Below, one piece after another: positions 60,952-64,000 of a DNA stretch of 64,000 nucleotides. Both the position numbers and the translations under genes were made by a program. This stretch comes from a bacterium (GTDB taxonomy: Bacteria; Myxococcota_A; Bradymonadia; UBA7976; UBA1532). The DNA is taken from NCBI GenBank assembly GCA_030427205.1, contig JAUHXC010000029.1, forward strand, positions 62,001 through 126,000, given 5' to 3'. Each line of letters starts with the position of its first letter. The first letter of the stretch is position 1. The notes under the pieces were generated by a model, which was not told the DNA's origin, made no database searches, and worked only from the letters and a program-made list of their open reading frames with translations.

Positions 60952-62376
60952 TTACTGCAGCAGGGACAGCGCCGCCTGGGTCGACTGGTTGGCCTGGGCC
61001 AGGATGGTGGTGCCGGCCTGCTGCAGGATGGAGTTCCGCGCGAGGTTGGCGCTCTCGCTGGCGAAGTCGGCATCGAGGATGCGGCTGCGCGACGCGGAGA
61101 GGTTCTCCGAGACCGTGGTCAGGTTGTTGATGGTGCTCTCGAGCCGGTTCTGCAGCGCGCCGAGGCGCGAGCGGTCCTTCGAGATCTGCGCCAGCGCGCG
61201 GTCGACGACCTCGATGGTGCGGTTGGCCTGGTCCCGATCGAGCACGTTGACGGTGTCCACCGAGTTGACGGTATTGACCCCGATGAGCTGGTCGCCGTTG
61301 AGGCCCGCGTCGGCCAGACCGGCGCCGACCTCGGTGATGAAGAACTGGTCTTCGCTGGCGAACTCGATCTGGCCGGTCGTGATCGCCGCGTCGAGGCCGG
61401 TGCGGGCCGCGCCGGCGCCTTCGGCGACCACGTCGATGTTGCGACCGTCGTTGGCCGTCAACACGATGCTGTAGTTCGCGTCGAGGCTGGCCACGACGCC
61501 GGTCTCTTCGGCGATGGCGTTGATCTGGGCGACGAGTTCGCCGTTGGCGTCATCGACCTCGACGTTGAAGCCGGTGATGATCTGGCCGTTGATCTGGATG
61601 TAGTTGTCCTGGTCCAGCGTACCGCCGCCGACGTCGTTATTGCCTTCGTACACCGAGGCCAGCACCCGCGCCGAGACGCCGGTGAGCTCAGTGGCGTCGT
61701 TGATGGCCTGCGCCTTGGCGATGGCCGATCCGGCGTTGGCGGTCGTCGAGACGGTATCGTCGACGAGCGAGGTGGTGCGGATGGTGACCCCGTTGACGAC
61801 CAGCGTATTGTTGGCCTTGTCGAACGCGTTGAGGGTCACGTCGGCGCTGGTGGTCAGCGCGGCGCGGCCGAGCGCGGTGGCCCGGGCGTCGCGCACGGTG
61901 ACGCCGATCTGCTCGTAGGCGTTGGCGCCCACGTGGAAGAAGTTCTGGACGAAGTCCCCGTTGAGCACGTTCTGGTCGTTGAACTTGGTCGTATCGCCGA
62001 TGCGGTTGAGCTCGCTGATGAGCTGGTCCACCTCGTCGTTGAGCGCCTCACGGTCGACGTCGGTGTTGATGTCGTTGGCCGACTGCACCGCCAGCTGGCG
62101 CATGCGCTGCAGGATGTTGGTGCTCTCCTGGAGGGCGCCTTCCACCGTCTGAGCCATGCTGATGCCGTCGTTGGTATTGCGCACCGCCTGGTTCAGGCCC
62201 CGGATCTGGCTGGTGAACCGGGTCGAGATGGCGAGGCCGGCGGCGTCGTCCTTGGCGCTGTTGATGCGCAGGCCCGACGACAGGCGCTGGTAGGACGTGG
62301 CCAGCTTCTTGGAGCTGCCCATGAGGTTGCGCTGAGCGTTCAGCGAGGCGACGTTGGTATTGACGAACAGACCCAT
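60952..62376 (-). CDS. fliC: Flagellin, copy 4
   Basis: 474 residues from the ATG at 62376, with AAGGAGAG upstream. Canonical D0/D1 termini: VNTNVASLNAQRNLMGSSKK and SSGLRINSAKDDAAGLAIST at the start, SENLSASRSRILDADFASES and QAGTTILAQANQSTQAALSL at the end. The centre resembles copy 3. The Shine-Dalgarno lies in CUCUC-AAG-GAGAG (62383-62395), a 5-bp stem that partly hides it, consistent with CsrA or structural control. It is the most upstream gene of the minus-strand flagellin series, preceded by a 680-bp gap. Confidence 0.96.
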   Translation of the reverse strand: MGLFVNTNVASLNAQRNLMGSSKKLATSYQRLSSGLRINSAKDDAAGLAISTRFTSQIRGLNQAVRNTNDGISMAQTVEGALQESTNILQRMRQLAVQSANDINTDVDREALNDEVDQLISELNRIGDTTKFNDQNVLNGDFVQNFFHVGANAYEQIGVTVRDARATALGRAALTTSADVTLNAFDKANNTLVVNGVTIRTTSLVDDTVSTTANAGSAIAKAQAINDATELTGVSARVLASVYEGNNDVGGGTLDQDNYIQINGQIITGFNVEVDDANGELVAQINAIAEETGVVASLDANYSIVLTANDGRNIDVVAEGAGAARTGLDAAITTGQIEFASEDQFFITEVGAGLADAGLNGDQLIGVNTVNSVDTVNVLDRDQANRTIEVVDRALAQISKDRSRLGALQNRLESTINNLTTVSENLSASRSRILDADFASESANLARNSILQQAGTTILAQANQSTQAALSLLQ

Positions 62377-62382
62377 GACATT

Positions 62383-62395
62383 CTCTCCTTGAGAG
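62383..62395 (-). promoter_or_regulatory. Self-complementary Shine-Dalgarno of fliC copy 4
   Basis: The minus-strand RNA CUCUC-AAG-GAGAG contains CAAGGA, the core of the CsrA consensus, and would pair the ribosome site in a 5-bp stem. Confidence 0.4.
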
Positions 62396-63057
62396 CGACC
62401 GGGGGACACACGGGTCCCATACCGGCGACGGCATCCTTGCCGATTACATCCTGCGTACACACCTGGACACTGCCACCGACGCATCCATCCTCGGATGCCA
62501 TCGACCGGTCCGTCTCTCGAGCCGCCGGGTCGTCCTGACCGCTGCGGTTCGGGGTGCTGGCTACACCCGAGACATCGTCCCCCGCCGACGATTCTTGAGC
62601 CATGTCGAATGCCATATGCCTACGTTGGGAACATCGCATGGGTAATGGGGTGTGAAAGACATCGGCGATAACATGCCGAGAAGACCGGGCGAGAAGTCGG
62701 CGTCGATAATGCGCCGAGAACCGTGCCCGGGTAATCCGCGGGGAATGTCGCCGCGATAATGAGTCGATGACCCACGGCCGAACGCCCGCGACGCCCGATC
62801 GCCGAGACGGCTCATGCCCGGCCAACCGTCTCCGAGCCGGCGGCGTACGACCCGGCGAGCCGCCGCATAACGTCAAGGCCATGACGCCGATGGGCGGAAC
62901 CCTGGCGCTCGGCCGCCGACGCTCCGCGCGGGCAGAATCGGGCGCCAGGGGGCGGTAAGTGTCTGTTTCAAAGCATGTTTCGAGAAATGTCGGGCCGCCG
63001 CCCGAATCTGGCACGGGGGTTGAAGAAGGGGCTCTCGCCGACAGGACGGAGGTCGAG
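62396..63057. other. Divergent intergenic region between flagellin copy 4 and GGDEF-like gene
   Basis: No gene is seen. Between 62642 and 62760 the plus strand repeats GATAAT/GTAAT words with a preceding CGGCG or CCGCG (62667, 62705, 62731, 62755), roughly 25 bp apart in parts. On the minus strand a sigma-28-like pair (TCAAGAAT and GACGATGT near 62572-62588) has only a 10-bp spacer, so I do not call it. Promoters for both flanking genes should be here. Confidence 0.45.
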
Positions 63058-64000
63058 ATGCTGCACAACGCCAACATGCACGACGAGATCGAGGACATGC
63101 AGCGCAAGCTGGCGTTCTCCGAGGCGTGCGCCGATCCGCTGGACTTCGATCAGCTGCTCACCCGGGCCAGCGCTCTGCTGCACAAGTGGGCCCAGGCTGA
63201 CGTGGTGACGTTGATCCTGCCCCCCGAGCGGGAGGGTCTGGAGCCGATGCTGCACATCTTCGGGCGTCAGCCGGTGCTGCCGCTCGCCGAGCGCAGTATT
63301 CGCGACGAGTGCGCGCTGCTGCTCAGCGAGCTGGACTTCGCCCATCTGCCCGGTGAGGCGCTGCGGCTGCGTCGGGGGCCCGAGCTGATGCCGCTGCACA
63401 GCCCGGTGCGCGACGACTACATGTACCGCTTCTGGTCGCAGGAGATGGACGCCGAGGGCCAGGTGGTGGGCATCGTGGCCCTCTTCGGGTTCACCGACTG
63501 GTTGCTGTCTCCCCGGGTCCGCCGGCTGCTGGGGGCCTTGGTGCCGCCGCTCGGCCGGGCCGTGGCCAACGCGGCGTCCATCGAGACGCTGCGCATGTGC
63601 GCCCACAAGGACGAGGTCACCGGGGCCTACAACCGGCGGGGCTTCGACGAGGTGCTCGAGCGGGCCTGCGCCCGGTCGGAGGTCTTCGACGAGCCGCTCG
63701 CGCTCTTGCTCTTCGACGTCGAGGAGCACGGTCAGGTGGCCAATACGCCCGAGGGGCAGGCGCTGCTCAAGGCGCTGTCCGAGGCGGTGAGCACCAGCGT
63801 CCGGCCGTTCGACGTCTTCGGGCGCTTCGGCGAGGCCGAGTTCACCGTGCTCATGCCCGGCGCGGGCGTCGAGGAGGCCAGCGCGATCGCCGAGCGTCTG
63901 CTCGACGCGACCCGTGAGGTCACCGTGCGCGATGTGCCGGTCAACGTGAACGTCGGGGTCGCGCTCTACGAGGGCGGGCCGGCGATCCACCTGGTGCAGT
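63058..64000 (+). CDS. GAF-like/GGDEF-like signalling protein with degenerate GGDEF, cut by window edge
   Basis: 314 residues visible from the ATG at 63058, with GGAGG upstream; the frame is open to the edge. Residues about 25-180 look like a GAF-type sensor (LLTRASALLHKWAQADVVTL; VVGIVALFGFTDWLLSPRVR). Residues about 185-314 follow the diguanylate cyclase pattern: KDEVTGAYNRRGFDEVLERA at the start and FGRFGEAEFTVLMPGAGVEE at the active site. The signature GGDEF reads GEAEF (G-to-E, D-to-A), so c-di-GMP synthesis is unlikely. It might bind nucleotide or act as an effector. It is divergent from the flagellins, so a motility role is plausible. Confidence 0.8.
   Translation, partial: MLHNANMHDEIEDMQRKLAFSEACADPLDFDQLLTRASALLHKWAQADVVTLILPPEREGLEPMLHIFGRQPVLPLAERSIRDECALLLSELDFAHLPGEALRLRRGPELMPLHSPVRDDYMYRFWSQEMDAEGQVVGIVALFGFTDWLLSPRVRRLLGALVPPLGRAVANAASIETLRMCAHKDEVTGAYNRRGFDEVLERACARSEVFDEPLALLLFDVEEHGQVANTPEGQALLKALSEAVSTSVRPFDVFGRFGEAEFTVLMPGAGVEEASAIAERLLDATREVTVRDVPVNVNVGVALYEGGPAIHLVQ

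Noticed and set aside
62572..62588. Sigma-28 promoter for flagellin copy 4
   Set aside because: TCAAGAAT and GACGATGT are present on the minus strand, but the spacer is 10 bp and only about five of eight bases match in each box.

Overview
The window is a GC-rich bacterial chromosome segment. Third codon positions in the real genes are almost always G or C, several Ser/Thr protein kinases are present, one secreted protein carries thrombospondin type 3 repeats, and there are FGE-fold and PEGA-like domains plus a complete late flagellar cluster. Together these suggest a flagellated deltaproteobacterial lineage, most likely Myxococcota or a close relative. That placement is inference; there is no rRNA or other phylogenetic marker in the window.

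Region by region. (1) 1-5797, minus strand: a probable operon in which a DUF6714-like protein and a transmembrane Ser/Thr kinase are followed, with overlapping or near-overlapping starts, by a TPR/beta-barrel protein, a TSP3-repeat secreted protein and a further secreted protein cut by the window edge. (2) About 5.9-21.9 kb: a defence-like accessory island. It holds a fragment resembling the C-terminus of an Eco57I/PglX-type enzyme, two overlapping DUF262 genes (one with a C-terminal HNH/DUF1524 domain), a large 2-oxoglutarate oxygenase, a SEC-C protein, four short overlapping genes, a divergent XRE regulator, and the highlight of the window: one 1336-residue reading frame that joins TIR, Ser/Thr kinase, FGE fold, SAVED and CD-NTase domains. 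This looks like a complete CBASS-type signalling circuit in one chain. Two arrays of the same 34-bp tandem repeat lie in this island. (3) 22.1-32.1 kb: mostly housekeeping or accessory genes (SNF2 helicase, BamA-superfamily barrel, RluA pseudouridine synthase, FrnE/DsbA-like oxidoreductase, PAP2-like membrane enzyme, small unknown genes), ending in a 12-unit array of palindromes spaced about 43 bp. (4) 32.2-34.1 kb: a second transmembrane Ser/Thr kinase with a PEGA-like C-terminus.

(5) 34.3-62.4 kb: flagellar cluster. A sigma-54 type promoter precedes flgF-flgG-flgA-flgH-flgI-flgJ (FlgJ fused to an M23 peptidase). A sigma-28 type promoter precedes flgM-flgN-flgK-flgL-csrA-fliW, followed by a catalytically degenerate class I adenylate cyclase homologue and a small secreted protein. 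Another sigma-28 type promoter precedes fliS and a FliT-like gene. On the opposite strand lie fliD, flaG and four flagellin genes separated by long repeat-rich spacers. FlgM (anti-sigma-28), CsrA and FliW together imply the usual checkpoint: late genes are held back until the hook is complete, and flagellin translation is limited by CsrA and relieved by FliW. The flagellin ribosome-binding sites sit in short hairpins consistent with this. (6) The window ends in a GAF/GGDEF-like protein with a degenerate GGDEF motif, cut by the edge.
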